A stretch of 64,000 nt of DNA, taken from contig NZ_MWFK01000001.1 in the NCBI RefSeq assembly GCF_002078175.1, positions 3,286,001-3,350,000 on the forward strand, given 5' to 3'. The stretch's first letter is position 1, and every line of letters starts with the position of its first letter. The notes beneath the pieces are model-generated. The model saw only the letters and a list, made by a program, of their open reading frames with translations, searched no databases and was not told the origin of the DNA. Shown piece by piece: positions 42,099-51,669 of this stretch. Source of the stretch: Streptomyces sp. M41(2017) (GTDB taxonomy: Bacteria > Actinomycetota > Actinomycetes > Streptomycetales > Streptomycetaceae). The position numbers were made by a program, and so were the translations under genes.

Positions 42099-43685
42099 GT
42101 GGGACGACACAGTCGTCGGGGGCGGGCCGACAAGGCAGAGACCTCGCAGACGCGAGCGGTTCCCGAGGCGGAGCCGTCACCGGAGCCGGGCCCTGACCGG
42201 ACCCGTCGAACGGCGGCGCCCCGTCCCGGCGCCCTCGGGCCCTACCCGCCGACGGGTACGGGCTCACCCCGCAGCGCACCACCGCGCGCCGACGCGACGC
42301 CGGCCCACGGATTCCCGCAGGCCTTCGACGGCACCCCCGCGCGCGGCGTGCCGCGTTTCGCGGACGGCACCCCGGCACGCGGGGTCCCGCGCTTCCAGGA
42401 CGGCACCCCCGCGCACGGCGTACCGCGCGTCTTCGACGGGACACCCGCCCACGGGACACCACGACTTCCCGACGGGACACCCGCCCACGGGACACCACGA
42501 CTTCCCGACGGGACGCCCGCCCACGGGATGCCCCGGGTCCGGGGCGGACACCCCGAGCAGCGTGAACAGGGCGGCGGCTGGGGGGAGTCCCGGGCCGGCG
42601 CGGCCGTGCAGGGAGCGCCTCCCGGGCCGATGGTCCCGCGCCCGCGCCAGGGGCACCCGACCGCCCCGCGGCAGGCCTACGTCGACGCGTTCGACGTCGC
42701 CACGGACGAGGACGACGACCTCTTCGCCCCCCGTTCGGGCGCTCCCGGCCGCACGGCCGGCCCCCGGACCGACGACCCGTACGGCTCCGTCACGTCGTGG
42801 GACACGGAGGGCGACGGCTCCGGCGGACCCGGTGGACCGGCACTGCCGGAGACCGGCGAACAGGAGAAGGGCCGAGGCGGCAAGGGGCGGGCGTTCACCG
42901 GGATCGCCGCCGCCGCCGTCACCACCGTGCTCGCCGTCGTCGTCGCCGGACAGGTCGCGAGCGGACAGCACGACGCCGGCGCCCGGACCCAGTCCGCCGC
43001 AGGCGGCCGCGCGACCCAGGACCCCGCCTCGCGCGGGGACGGCAGGCCGACCCAGGCGGGCCACCCGAGCGTGGCCGCGGTGGCCCTGACGTACGACCAG
43101 AAGATGGCCAGGACGTACCCGCTCGGCGCGAAGCTCAAGGGGTCGGGGAAGTTCGACGCCGTGCCCGGGTTCGCCAAGGCGCCCGGCACGGGACGCAAGT
43201 ACACGTACCGCGTCGACGTGGAACAGGGGCTCGGTCTGGAGGGCGCGCTCTTCGCCGAGGCCGTCCAGAAGACGCTGAACGACAAGCGGAGCTGGGCGCA
43301 CGGCGGCGCCCGCACCTTCGAGCGGATCAGTTCGGGCAAACCGGACTTCGTCATCACGCTGGCGAGCCCCGGGACCACCGCCGAGTGGTGCGCCAAGTCG
43401 GGCCTCGACACCACGGAGGACAACGTCTCGTGCGACTCGGCGTCCACCGAACGCGTCATGATCAACGCGTACCGCTGGGCCCAGGGCTCGACGACCTACG
43501 GTGACAAGATTCACTCCTACCGGCAGATGCTGATCAACCACGAGGTCGGCCACCGGCTCGGATACGGGCACGTCACCTGCGACAAGGACGGCGAGCTCGC
43601 CCCGGTCATGCAGCAGCAGACCAAGTTCCTCGACCACGACGGAATCCACTGCCGGGCCAACCCCTGGGTGTATCCCGGGAGTTGA
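42099..43685 (+). CDS. DUF3152 membrane-anchored zinc metalloprotease-like protein
   Basis: A 528-aa protein. A cytoplasmic low-complexity half (residues 1-264) includes six 12-residue repeats (DGTPAHGTPRLP type). One TM helix follows (about 266-288, FTGIAAAAVTTVLAVVVAG). The extracytoplasmic DUF3152 domain bears H481-E482-x2-H485-x5-H491 (HEVGHRLGYGH), a zincin HExxHxxGxxH site, and paired cysteines (EWCAKSG, NVSCDSA, VTCDKDG, IHCRAN). It probably cleaves envelope or secreted proteins. The GTG at 42099 overlaps nothing but is only 8 bp after the hydrolase stop. Mycobacterial Rv3207c occupies the same position. Confidence 0.9.
   Translation: MGRHSRRGRADKAETSQTRAVPEAEPSPEPGPDRTRRTAAPRPGALGPYPPTGTGSPRSAPPRADATPAHGFPQAFDGTPARGVPRFADGTPARGVPRFQDGTPAHGVPRVFDGTPAHGTPRLPDGTPAHGTPRLPDGTPAHGMPRVRGGHPEQREQGGGWGESRAGAAVQGAPPGPMVPRPRQGHPTAPRQAYVDAFDVATDEDDDLFAPRSGAPGRTAGPRTDDPYGSVTSWDTEGDGSGGPGGPALPETGEQEKGRGGKGRAFTGIAAAAVTTVLAVVVAGQVASGQHDAGARTQSAAGGRATQDPASRGDGRPTQAGHPSVAAVALTYDQKMARTYPLGAKLKGSGKFDAVPGFAKAPGTGRKYTYRVDVEQGLGLEGALFAEAVQKTLNDKRSWAHGGARTFERISSGKPDFVITLASPGTTAEWCAKSGLDTTEDNVSCDSASTERVMINAYRWAQGSTTYGDKIHSYRQMLINHEVGHRLGYGHVTCDKDGELAPVMQQQTKFLDHDGIHCRANPWVYPGS
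42327..42542 (+). repeat. 36-bp tandem repeat in the DUF3152 gene, six units
   Basis: Six in-frame 36-bp units encode DGTPA(R/H)G(V/T/M)PR blocks of 12 residues. Units 4 and 5 (42435-42470, 42471-42506) are identical, so expansion is recent. Confidence 0.92.
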
Positions 43686-43705
43686 CAGGAGGCCCTCGGG
43701 CCACG

Positions 43706-43734
43706 TTGACATGCGCCGAAAGTTCGTTCATATT
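43706..43734 (+). promoter_or_regulatory. Promoter of the leader ORF and peptide ABC operon
   Basis: TTGACA (43706-43711), 17-bp spacer, CATATT (43729-43734); an overlapping TATTTT at 43731 is also possible. The expected transcription start is at or next to the ATG at 43742, which has no Shine-Dalgarno. Confidence 0.65.
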
Positions 43735-43741
43735 TTGGCGC

Positions 43742-43834
43742 ATGTCGCCCCGTCACGCCTCCGTCTGCGCCGCCATCGAGCTGGCGCTCATCGGCGTGAC
43801 CGCACTGTGCGTGGCCGACATCGACTGTCGCTGA
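43742..43834 (+). CDS. Leader peptide ORF, 30 codons, leaderless
   Basis: Encodes MSPRHASVCAAIELALIG followed by 12 more residues ending DIDCR, with three cysteines. It begins about 8 nt after a -10 element, so the ATG is probably the 5' end of the mRNA. It is followed by 200 nt without a gene before the peptide-binding lipoprotein. Short leaderless ORFs of this kind, often with Cys or His/Arg-rich ends, occur before actinobacterial transporter and sulfur operons and are thought to act through translation-dependent attenuation. Regulation by a specific amino acid is inference; cysteine is the obvious guess. Confidence 0.6.
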   Translation: MSPRHASVCAAIELALIGVTALCVADIDCR

Positions 43835-44034
43835 CGCCCGCCCCCGGCGAGTGCGTCGCAATCCTTCTCGTCTCGTTTCCGTGCGCCCCCGAACCTCTCC
43901 GGTTCCCCGCGCCCGTACCTCCTCCGGTCCGGTCGGACTCCGACGCTTGACGCCCTGGGCGGGCTCCGTGCCCCGCTGTCTCATTCCGCGTCATTCCGTC
44001 TCAGTATTCGAACCATCCGAGAGGTCGTCTTCCG

Positions 44035-45756
44035 ATGCGTCAACCGTCCCTCATAGCCCGCCGCGTGGCAGTGGCATCCGTCAGCCTGGTCGTGGCAGCG
44101 GGCGCCGCCGCCTGCGGCCCTGAGGACAACGATGCCAAGAGTTCCGGAGGCGGCGACTCCCAGGCGAAGAAGGGCGGCACGCTCAGCGTGCTGAACTCCA
44201 ACCCGCAGTCGGACTTCGACCCCGCGCGGCTCTACACCTCCGGCGGCGGCAACGTGCCCTCGCTCGTCTTCCGCACGCTCACCACCCGCAACCGCGAGAA
44301 CGGCGCCGCCGGCTCCGAGGTCGTGCCCGACCTGGCCACCGACACCGGCCGCCCGAGCAAGAACGCGACCGTGTGGACGTACACCCTGAAGAAGGGGCTC
44401 AAGTACGAGGACGGCTCGCCGATCACCTCGGCCGACATCAAGTACGGCATCGAGCGCTCCTTCGCCGCCGAACTCTCCGGCGGCGCGCCCTACCTGCGCG
44501 ACTGGCTCATCGGCGGGGCCGACTACCAGGGTCCCTACAAGGACAAGAAGGGCCTCGACTCGATCGAGACGCCCGACGACCTGACTATCGTCTTCCACCT
44601 GAACAAGCCGGAGGGCGAGTTCCCCTACCTGGCCACGCAGACGCAGTTCACCCCCGTCCCGAAGGCCAAGGACACCGGCACCAAGTACGAGCAGCACCCG
44701 GTCTCCTCGGGCCCGTACAAGGTCGTCAAGAACGAGAACGACGGTGAGCGGCTGCTCCTGGAGCGCAACACCCACTGGTCCGCGTCGACCGACGCCGAGC
44801 GCAAGGCCTACCCGGACAAGATCGACGTACGGTCCGGTCTGGACTCGTCCGTGATCAACCAGCGGCTGTCCTCCTCCCAGGGCCCCGACGCCGCCGCCGT
44901 CACCACGGACACCAACCTCGGCCCGGCCGAGCTCGCCAAGGTGACCGGCGACAAGGAGCTGGCCTCCCGCGTCGGCACCGGCCACTTCGGCTACACCAAC
45001 TACATCGCCTTCAACCCGAAGGTGAAGCCGTTCGACAACCCCAAGGTGCGCCAGGCGATCTCCTACGCCATCGACCGCAGCTCGGTCGTCAACGCGGCCG
45101 GCGGCTCCTCGCTCGCCGAGCCCGCGACCACGTACCTGCCGAACCAGAAGTCCTTCGGCTACACCCCGTACGACCACTTCCCGGCGGGGGCGTCCGGCAA
45201 CGCCGCGAAGGCCAAGGAACTGCTCAAGGAGGCCGGCTACAAGAACGGCCTGACCGTGACGCTGACGCACTCCAACAGCAAGGACTTCGAGACCAGCCCG
45301 GAGATCGCCACCGCGATCCAGGACGCGCTCAAGAAGGCCGGCATCACCGTCAAGCTCCAGGGCCTGGAGTCGAACGACTACAGCGACAAGGTCCAGAGCG
45401 TCACGACCGAGCCGGGCTTCTTCCTCGCCCACTGGGGTGCCGACTGGCCCTCCGGCGGTCCCTTCCTGGCCCCGATCTTCGACGGCCGGCAGATCGTCAA
45501 GGACGGCGCCAACTTCAACACGGGCTTCCTGAACGACAAGTCGGTCAACGACGAGATCGACGCGATCAACAAGCTGACCGACCTCGACGAGGCCGCCAAG
45601 CGCTGGGGCGCGCTGGACAAGAAGATCGGCGAGCAGGCGCTCACCGTGCCGCTGTTCCACCCCGTCTACAAGCGCCTGTACGGCAAGGACGTCAAGAACA
45701 TCGTGATCAGCGACTGGACCGGCGTTCTGGACATCTCCCAGGTCGCGGTGAAGTAG
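44035..45756 (+). CDS. Peptide/oligopeptide ABC transporter substrate-binding lipoprotein
   Basis: A 573-aa family-5 solute-binding protein anchored by the lipobox AAAC (Cys near residue 24 after a hydrophobic signal, VAVASVSLVVAAGAA). Typical segments: GGTLSVLNSNPQSDFDPARL, YEDGSPITSADIKYGIERSF, VRQAISYAIDRSSV and PLFHPVYKRLYGKD. It captures short peptides outside the membrane. The ATG at 44035 follows GAGAGG. It heads a coupled operon (permease, permease, double ATPase) and is preceded by the leader ORF. Confidence 0.95.
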   Translation: MRQPSLIARRVAVASVSLVVAAGAAACGPEDNDAKSSGGGDSQAKKGGTLSVLNSNPQSDFDPARLYTSGGGNVPSLVFRTLTTRNRENGAAGSEVVPDLATDTGRPSKNATVWTYTLKKGLKYEDGSPITSADIKYGIERSFAAELSGGAPYLRDWLIGGADYQGPYKDKKGLDSIETPDDLTIVFHLNKPEGEFPYLATQTQFTPVPKAKDTGTKYEQHPVSSGPYKVVKNENDGERLLLERNTHWSASTDAERKAYPDKIDVRSGLDSSVINQRLSSSQGPDAAAVTTDTNLGPAELAKVTGDKELASRVGTGHFGYTNYIAFNPKVKPFDNPKVRQAISYAIDRSSVVNAAGGSSLAEPATTYLPNQKSFGYTPYDHFPAGASGNAAKAKELLKEAGYKNGLTVTLTHSNSKDFETSPEIATAIQDALKKAGITVKLQGLESNDYSDKVQSVTTEPGFFLAHWGADWPSGGPFLAPIFDGRQIVKDGANFNTGFLNDKSVNDEIDAINKLTDLDEAAKRWGALDKKIGEQALTVPLFHPVYKRLYGKDVKNIVISDWTGVLDISQVAVK

Positions 45757-45760
45757 CACC

Positions 45761-46828
45761 GTGAGCGAGGCACTTGTCGCCTCCTCGGCCCCCGTGACGG
45801 ATCCGTCCGTCACGGGGGCCTCGGGGGCCCGTCAGTTCTGGCGGCGACTGCTCGCGCAGCGCGCCGCCCTCGTCGCGGCGGCCGTCGTCGCCCTCCTCGT
45901 CCTGGTCGCGATCGCCGCACCGCTGCTCACCGCGATCGAGGGCCAGGACCCCACCACCTACCACCCCTCGCTGGTCGACTCCGCTCGCGGCGGGGTCCCC
46001 GTGGGGTCGTTCGGCGGACTGAGCGCCGACCACTGGCTCGGCGTCGAACCGCAGACCGGCCGCGATCTCTTCGCCCGTCTCGTCTACGGGGCGCGCGTCT
46101 CCCTCGGGGTCGCGCTCGGAGCGACCGTCGTCCAGGTCCTCATCGGGGTCGTGGTCGGTGTCGCCGCCGCGCTCGGCACGCGCTGGGTCGACCAGCTGCT
46201 GAGCCGCTTCACCGAGATCATCATCGCGATGCCGCTGATGATCATGTCGCTGGCGTTGCTCGCGATCGTGCCGAGCAGCTTCCCGCGCCCCCTGCTGGTC
46301 GCCCTCGTCATCGGCCTGATCGCCTGGGGCAACGTCGCGAAGATCGCGCGCGCCCAGACCCTCACCCTCAAGGGGCTCGACTACGTCTCCGCCGCCCGGC
46401 TCAGCGGCTGGGGCACCTGGCGGATCGCCCGCCGTGAACTGCTGCCCGGACTCGCCGCGCCGGTCATCACCTACGCCGCGCTCCTCGTCCCGATGAACAT
46501 CAGCGTGGAGGCCGCGCTGTCCTTCCTCGGTGTCGGGGTGAAGCCCCCGACACCCTCCTGGGGACAGATGCTCACCGCCGCCGACGTCTGGTACCAGGCC
46601 GCCCCGCAGTATCTGCTGCTGCCCGCCGGCGCGCTCTTCGTGACCGTCCTGGCGCTGACCGTCCTCGGCGACGGCATCCGTACGGCTCTCGACCCGCGCG
46701 CCGCCTCCCGTCTGAGCATCGGCACCGGCCGCATTCGTGAGGCCAGGGCCGACGCGGACACCGCGCAGGCCGCCACGGACGCGAACGCCGGGGCGGACGT
46801 CACCGGCCGTAAGGAGGAGCGGGCATGA
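45761..46828 (+). CDS. Peptide ABC transporter permease (DppC type)
   Basis: A 355-aa inner-membrane subunit with six TM helices. The N-terminal OppC/DppC region (RRLLAQRAALVAAAVVALLVLVAIAAPLL) and the EAA loop (SAARLSGWGTWRIARRELLPGL) that contacts the ATPase are present. VGVKPPTPSWGQML is characteristic of DppC. The last ~45 residues are Ala/Asp-rich. The GTG at 45761 is 4 bp after the previous stop; its own stop overlaps the next ATG (ATGA). DppC here precedes DppB, the reverse of the common order. Confidence 0.93.
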   Translation: MSEALVASSAPVTDPSVTGASGARQFWRRLLAQRAALVAAAVVALLVLVAIAAPLLTAIEGQDPTTYHPSLVDSARGGVPVGSFGGLSADHWLGVEPQTGRDLFARLVYGARVSLGVALGATVVQVLIGVVVGVAAALGTRWVDQLLSRFTEIIIAMPLMIMSLALLAIVPSSFPRPLLVALVIGLIAWGNVAKIARAQTLTLKGLDYVSAARLSGWGTWRIARRELLPGLAAPVITYAALLVPMNISVEAALSFLGVGVKPPTPSWGQMLTAADVWYQAAPQYLLLPAGALFVTVLALTVLGDGIRTALDPRAASRLSIGTGRIREARADADTAQAATDANAGADVTGRKEERA

Positions 46829-47823
46829 GCGGCTTCGGCGGATTCCTCCTGCGCCGCCTCGTCGGCACCCTGATCACCCTGCTCGCCATCTCGGTGATCG
46901 TCTACGTCGTCTTCTTCGTCACACCCGGCAACGTCGCCCAGATCACCTGCGGCCCCCGCTGCTCCCCGGAGCAAGTGCACCAGGTGGCCCAGCAGCTGAG
47001 GCTCGACGACCCCCTCTACGTGCGCTACTGGCACTTCCTCCAGGGCATCCTCGTCGGCCAGGACTACTCCACGGGCACGTCCGTGGAGCACTGCTCGGCG
47101 CCCTGCCTCGGCATGTCGTACCAGGGCGGCCAGCAGGTGACCCGGCTGATCTTCGCGAAGCTGCCGGTCAGCCTGTCCCTCGTGTTCGGCGCGATGATCC
47201 TCTGGCTGATCCTCGGCGTCGGCACCGGCGTCCTGTCCGCGTGGCGGCGCGGCCGGATCAGCGAGCGCGTGCTGACCGGCGTGACGCTCGCGGGCGTGGC
47301 CACCCCCGTCTTCGTCATCGGGCTCGTCCTGATGATCATCGTGTGCGGGCAACTGCGGCTCCTGCCCTTCCCGCAGTACGTCAGCCTCACCGACGACCCC
47401 GAACAGTGGGCCTGGAACCTGCTCCTGCCCTGGCTCTCCCTCGCCCTCATCGAGGCCGCCACGTTCGCCCGGCTCACCCGGGCGTCGATGCTGGAGACGC
47501 TCGCCGAGGACCACATCCGCACCTTCCGCGCGTACGGCGTCGGCGAGCGGTCGATCATCGGACGGCACGCGCTGCGCGGGGCGTTCGCGCCGATCATCGC
47601 GCTCAACGCGAACAACGTCGGCGGTGCCATCGGCGGCGCCGTCCTCACCGAGACGCTCTTCGGACTGCCCGGCATCGGCCAGGAACTGGTCCACGCCGTG
47701 AACGTCGTCGACCTACCCGTGGTCGTCGGCATGGTCCTGGTCATCGGCTTCTTCGTGGTCATCGCCAACGCCGTCGCGGACGTGCTGTACGCGGTGGCCG
47801 ACCGACGGGTGGTGCTCGCATGA
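46825..47823 (+). CDS. Peptide ABC transporter permease (DppB type)
   Basis: A 332-aa inner-membrane subunit. The N-terminus FLLRRLVGTLITLLAISVIVYVVFFVTPG is the OppB/DppB signature helix. The EAA loop is RTFRAYGVGERSIIGRHAL, and TETLFGLPGIGQELVHAV is the conserved C-terminal segment. An extracytoplasmic insertion contains two cysteine pairs (ITCGPRCS, HCSAPC) that may form disulfides. The ATGA overlaps at both ends couple it to dppC and to the ATPase gene. Confidence 0.94.
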   Translation: MSGFGGFLLRRLVGTLITLLAISVIVYVVFFVTPGNVAQITCGPRCSPEQVHQVAQQLRLDDPLYVRYWHFLQGILVGQDYSTGTSVEHCSAPCLGMSYQGGQQVTRLIFAKLPVSLSLVFGAMILWLILGVGTGVLSAWRRGRISERVLTGVTLAGVATPVFVIGLVLMIIVCGQLRLLPFPQYVSLTDDPEQWAWNLLLPWLSLALIEAATFARLTRASMLETLAEDHIRTFRAYGVGERSIIGRHALRGAFAPIIALNANNVGGAIGGAVLTETLFGLPGIGQELVHAVNVVDLPVVVGMVLVIGFFVVIANAVADVLYAVADRRVVLA

Positions 47824-49700
47824 GCGACTCTTCCACGACCGTGTCCGCGACGGCTTCCATGGCCCCGCCGGACACTGCGGCCTCCGCGAACGGGGGCGGT
47901 GACGTCGCGGCCCCGCTGGTCGAAGTGGACGGCCTGTCCGTCGACTTCGGCGGCCTGCGGGCCGTCGACGGGCTCTCCTTCCGCCTGCGGAAGGGGGCAG
48001 CCCTCGGGCTGGTCGGCGAGTCCGGCTCCGGCAAGTCGACGGTGGCCTCGGCCCTGCTGGCGCTGCACCGCGGCACCGGGGCGCACGTCACCGGCACGGT
48101 CCGCGTCGCCGGCGTGGACGTGCAGCGGGCGTCCGACGACGAGCTGGGCCGGCTGCGCGGCGGCAAGGCCGCCATGGTCTTCCAGGACCCGCTGTCGTCC
48201 CTGGACCCGTACTACGCGGTCGGCGACCAGATCGCCGAGGTGTACCGAGTGCACACGAAGGCCTCGCGCCGCGCCGCACGCGCGCGAGCCGTCGACGTGC
48301 TGGACCGGGTCGGCATCCCCGACGCCGTACGCCGGTCCCGCTCGCGCCCGCACGAGTTCAGCGGTGGCATGCGCCAACGCGCCCTCATCGCCATGGCGCT
48401 GGCCTGCGAACCCGAGCTGCTGATCGCCGACGAGCCGACCACCGCCCTCGACGTGACCGTCCAGGCGCAGATCCTCGACCTGCTGCACACGCTGCGGCAG
48501 GAGACCGGGATGGGCCTGCTGCTGGTCACCCACGACGTCGGCGTCGCCGCCGAGAGCGTCGACGAGATCCTCGTGATGCGTCACGGCCGCGCGGTCGAGC
48601 ACGGACCGGTCACCGCCGTCCTCGGCGCCCCCCGGGAGACGTACACGCGTGAACTGCTCGGCGCGGTGCCGCGCGTGGAGACACCCCGGGCGACCGGCGG
48701 GGGCGGCACGACCGGAACGGCCGCCGATCCGGCAGGGGATCCCGGTCGGGTGGAGACGGCCGGTTCCGCCGGTGGGCCCGGTCCCGCGGCGGAGACCGCC
48801 CGTGCGGGTACGGGGAGCGCCGGTGGGGAGAGCGCCGGCACGGACAGCGGCGGCTCGGCGACCGTTCCGTCGAACGACGTGGTCCTCGAAGCGGTCGGGC
48901 TCCGGCGCGAGTTCGGGCGCGGGAAGCAGCGGTTCGCGGCCGTCGACGACGTGTCGCTGACCGTCCGCAGGGGCGAGACCCTCGGTGTCGTCGGCGAGAG
49001 CGGCAGCGGGAAGACCACCCTGGGAAGAATGCTGGTGGGGCTCCTGGAGCCCACGCGCGGGTCGATCCGCTACGAGGGGCGCGAACAGTCCGGCGTGCGC
49101 CCTTCCGTGCAGATGGTCTTCCAGGACCCGGTCTCCTCCCTCAACCCCCGGCGCAGCGTAAGCGAGTCCATCGCCGACCCGCTGCGGGCGCGCGGCGAGC
49201 GGGACGAGGGACGCATCCGGGCGCGGGTACGGGAACTGCTGGAGCGTGTGGGGCTCGAAGCGGCGCACTACGACCGCTACCCGCACGAGTTCAGCGGCGG
49301 CCAGCGCCAGCGCGTGGGCATCGCACGGGCCCTGGCCGCCGAGCCGCGCGCCATCGTGTGCGACGAGCCGGTCTCCGCGCTCGACGTCACCACGCAGGCC
49401 CAGGTCGTCGCCCTGCTCGGCGAACTGCAGCGCGAACTCGGGCTGGCGCTGGTGTTCGTGGCGCACGATCTCGCGGTCGTACGCCAGGTCAGCGACCGGG
49501 TGGCCGTGATGCGGCGCGGCAGGCTCGTCGAGTACGGACCCGCCGACGACGTGTACGAGCGTCCGGCCGACCCGTACACCCGCCGACTGCTGGCCGCCGT
49601 CCCGGCACTCGACCCGGAGGTCGCGGCACGTCGACGCGCGGCCCGCAGGGAGCTGGCCGACGGCAAGGAGACCGACGGCAAGGAGCCGGCACCGGCGTAG
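47820..49700 (+). CDS. Fused double ATP-binding subunit of the peptide ABC transporter
   Basis: A 626-aa protein joining the two ATPases usually encoded separately as DppD and DppF. NBD1: GESGSGKST, signature FSGGMRQRALIAMA, Walker B LLIADEPTTALD. NBD2: GESGSGKTT, signature FSGGQRQRVGIARA, Walker B AIVCDEPVSALD. A ~70-residue Gly/Ala/Thr-rich linker joins them. The ATG at 47820 overlaps the permease stop (ATGA) and opens a ~25-residue low-complexity N-terminus. It ends the operon before a strong hairpin. Confidence 0.95.
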   Translation: MSDSSTTVSATASMAPPDTAASANGGGDVAAPLVEVDGLSVDFGGLRAVDGLSFRLRKGAALGLVGESGSGKSTVASALLALHRGTGAHVTGTVRVAGVDVQRASDDELGRLRGGKAAMVFQDPLSSLDPYYAVGDQIAEVYRVHTKASRRAARARAVDVLDRVGIPDAVRRSRSRPHEFSGGMRQRALIAMALACEPELLIADEPTTALDVTVQAQILDLLHTLRQETGMGLLLVTHDVGVAAESVDEILVMRHGRAVEHGPVTAVLGAPRETYTRELLGAVPRVETPRATGGGGTTGTAADPAGDPGRVETAGSAGGPGPAAETARAGTGSAGGESAGTDSGGSATVPSNDVVLEAVGLRREFGRGKQRFAAVDDVSLTVRRGETLGVVGESGSGKTTLGRMLVGLLEPTRGSIRYEGREQSGVRPSVQMVFQDPVSSLNPRRSVSESIADPLRARGERDEGRIRARVRELLERVGLEAAHYDRYPHEFSGGQRQRVGIARALAAEPRAIVCDEPVSALDVTTQAQVVALLGELQRELGLALVFVAHDLAVVRQVSDRVAVMRRGRLVEYGPADDVYERPADPYTRRLLAAVPALDPEVAARRRAARRELADGKETDGKEPAPA

Positions 49701-49821
49701 CGCGTGAGGCCCGCGGGCGGCGGCCCGGTCACGGGCGGCGGTCGACCGAACGTGACCGCTTGATCTCTTAGCGCGACAGAACGCCTCCCGTGCGGGAAAG
49801 TTACGACCGTTCACCCCTTTT

Positions 49822-49855
49822 GGTGGCGCGATGGACAACCGTCCGTCGCGCCACC
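49822..49855 (+). terminator. Hairpin after the peptide ABC operon
   Basis: GGTGGCGCGA and TCGCGCCACC arms continue through a G-U pair into GGAC/GTCC around loop AACC, giving a 15-bp stem. It lies between the operon end and the glycosyltransferase gene. Terminator is the likeliest role; a leader structure for the next gene is possible. Confidence 0.65.
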
Positions 49856-49935
49856 GCCTTGTCCGCATACGTTCGTCCCGCTGCGAGCCGCCGGGTCAAC
49901 GGCGGCTCCCCATACGGGAGATCGGGGGTGTGCTC

Positions 49936-51669
49936 GTGCGCATCGGACTGCTGACGGAGGGTGGCTATCCGTATGTGAGCGGTGACGCCAGACTCTGGTG
50001 CGACCGGCTCGTGCGCGGGCTCGGGCAGCACGAGTTCGACATCTACGCGCTCAGCCGCACCGAGCGTCAGGAGGACGAGGGCTGGATCCAGCTTCCCTCC
50101 CAGGTCAGCCGCGTCCGCACCGCGCCCCTGTGGACGGCGGAGGACGACGGCGTGGTCCACGGACGGCGCGCACGCCGCCGCTTCGCCGAGGCGTACGGGG
50201 AACTCGCCGCGGCCGTCTGCGCGGGACCGGAGACACCCGGCGCGACGGACCCCACGGCAGGGGCGGCGGATTCCTCCGCTGTGGAGGCGGACCGTTTCGC
50301 CAGCGCGCTGTACGCCCTCGCCGAACTCGCCCGCGACGAGGGCGGGCTGGTCGGCGCCCTCCGTTCGGAAGGAGCGGTCCGCGCCCTGGAGCGTGCCTGT
50401 CGCGCGCCCGGCGCGCTGCGGACCGCCCGCGCGGCACGCGTACCCGACCTGCTCGCCGTCGCCGGCCACATCGAACGCGCTTTGCGGCCCCTCTCGCTGG
50501 ACTGGTACGAGGACGACGCCCTCGGCTCGGTCGATCTGTGTCACGCCGCGGCAGGCGGAGCGGCGGCCCTGCCCGGCCTCCTCACCCGGCACTTCTTCGG
50601 AGTCCCGCTGCTCGTCACCGAGTACGGCGTGCAGCTCCGCGCGCACTACCTGTCCTCCGCCGTCGTCACGGAGGCTCCCGCCGTCCGTGCCCTGCTCGCC
50701 GCGTTCCACGGCGCGCTCGCCGCCGAGGTGTACGGCGCGGCCACACTCATCACGCCCGGGAACGCCCACGCCCGCCGCTGGCAGGAGCGCTGCGGCGCCG
50801 ACCGCGCCAAGCTGCGCACCGTCTACCCCGGCATGGAGGCCGAGCGCTTCGCCGAGGTCGGGGAGGGTGCCGAGGGCAGCCGGTGCGCGGACCCGGACAC
50901 GCTGGTGTGGGTCGGCCGCATCGAGCCGGCGAAAGACCTCATCTCCCTGTTGCACTCCTTCGCGGAGGTCCGCAAGGAGGAGCCGAAGACGCGGCTGCGG
51001 ATCGTCGGCGCCCCCGCCGACGGCCCGGACGGCGCGACCTACCTGGCCCACTGCAAGGCGCTCGCCGCCCAGCTCTTCCCCGACGAGGCCGAGGGCGTGC
51101 ACGCGGTCGGCGACAACCCCGTGTCCTTCGAGGAGATCGGCGGACCGGAGGTCCCGAGCCTCGCCGAGGCCTACGCCTCCGGTGCCCTCGTCGTCCTCTC
51201 CAGCGTCGTCGAAGGCTTCCCGATCAGCCTCGTCGAGGCCATGTTCTGCGGCCGGGCCACCGTCTCCACCGACGTGGGCGCGGTCGTCGAGGTCATCGGC
51301 GGTACGGGACTGGTGGTGCCGCCGCGCAACCCGCGGGCGCTCGCCGAGGCGTGCGTGACGCTGCTGCGCGACCCCGAGCGCCGCGAGCGCCTGGGTGCCG
51401 CCGCCCGCGCCCGCGCTCTCGAACTCTTCACCGTCGAGCAGAACATCGCGGCATTTCACGGCATTTACCTGGAGATCGTCTCGCACGCTCCGGTACGCCG
51501 CCTGGTCGTGGACAACGCGGGGGAGCCGCTGCCGTTCGGCGTTCCCGCCGAGGCCCACCTTCCGGGCCGCTGGACCGACGCCCGCCTGATGGCCGCGGGC
51601 CGGCCGCGGTGGGGCGACGGGGCACCGGTGCGTGCCACGGCCACCGTTCCGGCGGGGGAGGGCGCATGA
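49936..51669 (+). CDS. PelF-type family 4 glycosyltransferase (DUF3492)
   Basis: A 577-aa retaining GT-B glycosyltransferase. The N-terminus VRIGLLTEGGYPYVSGDARLW is the DUF3492/PelF signature. The C-terminal donor domain has LVWVGRIEPAKDL, LRIVGAPADG and the catalytic/donor site SSVVEGFPISLVEAMFCG with the E-x7-E motif. PelF uses UDP-hexosamine in Pel exopolysaccharide synthesis. The C-terminal ~60 residues extend beyond the GT fold. GTG 49936 gives the family N-terminus; GTG 49930 is equally supported by GGGAG. The stop overlaps the next gene (ATGA). Cytosolic enzyme acting on a lipid or nascent glycan is inferred. Confidence 0.88.
   Translation: MRIGLLTEGGYPYVSGDARLWCDRLVRGLGQHEFDIYALSRTERQEDEGWIQLPSQVSRVRTAPLWTAEDDGVVHGRRARRRFAEAYGELAAAVCAGPETPGATDPTAGAADSSAVEADRFASALYALAELARDEGGLVGALRSEGAVRALERACRAPGALRTARAARVPDLLAVAGHIERALRPLSLDWYEDDALGSVDLCHAAAGGAAALPGLLTRHFFGVPLLVTEYGVQLRAHYLSSAVVTEAPAVRALLAAFHGALAAEVYGAATLITPGNAHARRWQERCGADRAKLRTVYPGMEAERFAEVGEGAEGSRCADPDTLVWVGRIEPAKDLISLLHSFAEVRKEEPKTRLRIVGAPADGPDGATYLAHCKALAAQLFPDEAEGVHAVGDNPVSFEEIGGPEVPSLAEAYASGALVVLSSVVEGFPISLVEAMFCGRATVSTDVGAVVEVIGGTGLVVPPRNPRALAEACVTLLRDPERRERLGAAARARALELFTVEQNIAAFHGIYLEIVSHAPVRRLVVDNAGEPLPFGVPAEAHLPGRWTDARLMAAGRPRWGDGAPVRATATVPAGEGA

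Noticed and set aside
46471..49868. Long minus-strand open frames opposite the peptide ABC operon (406 and 934 codons)
   Set aside because: GC-rich antisense frames; the plus strand encodes intact permeases and ATPases with ATGA coupling.
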